DNA of 64,000 bases from positions 62,001-126,000 of the forward strand of contig NZ_NOXG01000005.1 of NCBI RefSeq assembly GCF_003207955.1, in the 5' to 3' direction. A program made the position numbers and the translations under genes. How positions within the stretch are numbered: position 1 is the stretch's first letter; each line of letters opens with the position of its first letter. Below are positions 62,991 to 64,000 of this stretch, in pieces. The notes beneath the pieces were generated by a model that saw nothing but the letters and a program-made list of their open reading frames with translations, did not search any database and was not told the DNA's origin. The stretch comes from Novacetimonas pomaceti (GTDB taxonomy: Bacteria; Pseudomonadota; Alphaproteobacteria; Acetobacterales; Acetobacteraceae).

Positions 62991-64000
62991 ATGATCGACC
63001 ATACCCGAATCCGGAATGCGGCGCTCCGGGCCAAGATCACGACCGCTGAACAGGCCGCGTCGTTCATCAAGCCCGGAATGACGGTGGGTACCAGCGGCTT
63101 TACCGGGGCAGGCTACCCAAAGGCGGTCCCCGAGGCCCTGGCGGCCCTGATGGAAAGTGAACACGCGAGGGGGAACGATTTCCGGATCCGTCTTCTGACG
63201 GGTGCGTCCACCGGCCCGGAACTTGATGGCGCGCTGGCCAAGGTCAACGGCATCTCCTTCCGCATGCCCTACAACTCGGACCCGACGCTGCGCGCGCGCA
63301 TCAACAAGGGCGAGACCGAATATCTCGACATGCATCTCAGCCATGTCGCGCCGATGGCATGGGCCGGATTCTTCGGACAGATCGACACCGCGATCATCGA
63401 GGCCACCGCCATCCGCGAAGATGGCAGCATTGTGCCGTCCTCTTCCGTCGGCAACAGCAAGACCTGGCTGGACACGGCCAAGCAGGTCATCATCGAAGTC
63501 AACAGCTGGCAGGACAGCGCGCTGGAGGGGATGCATGATATCTGGACCGGCACGGCCCTGCCGCCGCATCGCCAGCCCATCCCCCTGATCCGCCCGGATG
63601 ATCGCATCGGCGATACGTTCCTGCGCGTCGATCCGGACAAGATCGTGGCGATTGTCGAAACCCACGCCCCCGACCGGAACGCCCCGTTCTCCCCCCCCGA
63701 CGCCACGGCGAAGGCCATTGCCGGCCACCTGATGGAATTCTTCCGTCATGAGGTATCGCGTGGCCGCCTGCCGCCCTCGCTGCTGCCGCTGCAGTCCGGC
63801 GTGGGCAACGTCGCCAATGCCGTGATGGGCGGCCTTGAGGAAGGTCCCTTTGAAAACCTGACCGCGTTTACCGAGGTGATCCAGGACGGCATGCTGGGCA
63901 TGCTGGAGACGGGCAAGATGCGCGTCGCGTCGGCCACCGCGTTCTCCCTCAGCCCCGATGCGGCGGAATCCCTGAACAAGCGCATGCGGGAATTCCAGAA
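62991..64000 (+). CDS. aarC: Succinyl-CoA:acetate CoA-transferase AarC (3' partial)
   Basis: This is the first 336 residues of a class I CoA-transferase of about 500 residues, cut by the window edge. The catalytic Glu is at about residue 295 in AFTEVIQDG, and the oxyanion-loop GVGNVANAVMGG lies before it, both matching AarC of Acetobacter aceti. It moves CoA from succinyl-CoA to acetate, replacing succinyl-CoA synthetase in the modified citric acid cycle that detoxifies acetate. GAGGGAAAG lies 4 bases before the ATG. Confidence 0.94.
   Translation, partial: MIDHTRIRNAALRAKITTAEQAASFIKPGMTVGTSGFTGAGYPKAVPEALAALMESEHARGNDFRIRLLTGASTGPELDGALAKVNGISFRMPYNSDPTLRARINKGETEYLDMHLSHVAPMAWAGFFGQIDTAIIEATAIREDGSIVPSSSVGNSKTWLDTAKQVIIEVNSWQDSALEGMHDIWTGTALPPHRQPIPLIRPDDRIGDTFLRVDPDKIVAIVETHAPDRNAPFSPPDATAKAIAGHLMEFFRHEVSRGRLPPSLLPLQSGVGNVANAVMGGLEEGPFENLTAFTEVIQDGMLGMLETGKMRVASATAFSLSPDAAESLNKRMREFQ

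Noticed and set aside
1..64000. CRISPR array, prophage or complete IS element
   Set aside because: No regularly spaced repeats, no cas, capsid or transposase genes were seen on either strand.

Overview
The window reads as chromosomal DNA of an acetic acid bacterium (Acetobacteraceae, Alphaproteobacteria), probably close to Komagataeibacter or Gluconacetobacter. The reasons are a GC-rich sequence with dense, overlapping operons of alphaproteobacterial type, and an acetic-acid-resistance (aar) neighbourhood at the right end: citrate synthase, a SixA-type phosphatase and succinyl-CoA:acetate CoA-transferase. An A/T-looped double-hairpin intergenic element at 53.7 kb also fits, as I recall such elements from these genomes. 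The genus is inference; the family is well supported. I see no rRNA, CRISPR array, complete insertion sequence or prophage.

Left part (0-12 kb). purS(partial)-purQ-purL encode FGAM synthase, and a gene for a secreted Rap1a-like protein is coupled between purS and purQ by 4-base overlaps. bolA and a monothiol glutaredoxin follow, closed by a strong terminator. Then come a His-rich exported protein, yraN, cardiolipin synthase, an EEP-family nuclease/phosphatase coupled to an AI-2E family permease, a mercaptopyruvate sulfurtransferase with a cystathionine beta-lyase, and a zinc alcohol dehydrogenase.

Accessory stretch (12-25 kb). This part has lower gene density and AT-rich intergenic DNA. It holds small lineage-specific exported or membrane proteins, a DUF6056-like membrane protein, a sugar porter, a GT8-like glycosyltransferase, an MFS carrier, a lone excisionase-like HTH gene beside a tRNA(CAU), an MscS channel and UppP. 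It is the most island-like part of the window.

Housekeeping blocks (25-62 kb). A DedA protein is coupled to a membrane-tethered ATP-grasp protein. A seven-gene run follows: mltB-like, dac, tmk, holB, metG, tatD, MBL hydrolase. Next are the stress operon prkA-yeaH-spoVR with a structured leader, then guaB, rsmB, a CPA1-type antiporter, an L,D-transpeptidase divergent from an OmpR-type regulator, xthA, uvrC, pgsA, a lipoprotein with a hairpin-occluded RBS, and moaD-moaE. nrdA (with two NrdR-like boxes) and nrdB are separated by the repeat element. A methyltransferase, a polyprenyl diphosphate synthase, murI and pyrE close this part.

Right end (58.5-64 kb). gltA (aarA-like), sixA, chorismate mutase and a metallophosphoesterase lie on the minus strand, divergent from aarC, which runs off the window. 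Together citrate synthase and AarC make the modified citric acid cycle that consumes acetate in these bacteria. Several palindromes in the 650-base divergent gap are candidate control sites.

No clearly new multi-gene system was found. The best leads are the Rap1a-like gene inside the pur operon, the DedA/ATP-grasp pair, the RBS-masking hairpin at 50.1 kb, the extended pre-tRNA stem at 22.4 kb and the excisionase-like gene beside it.
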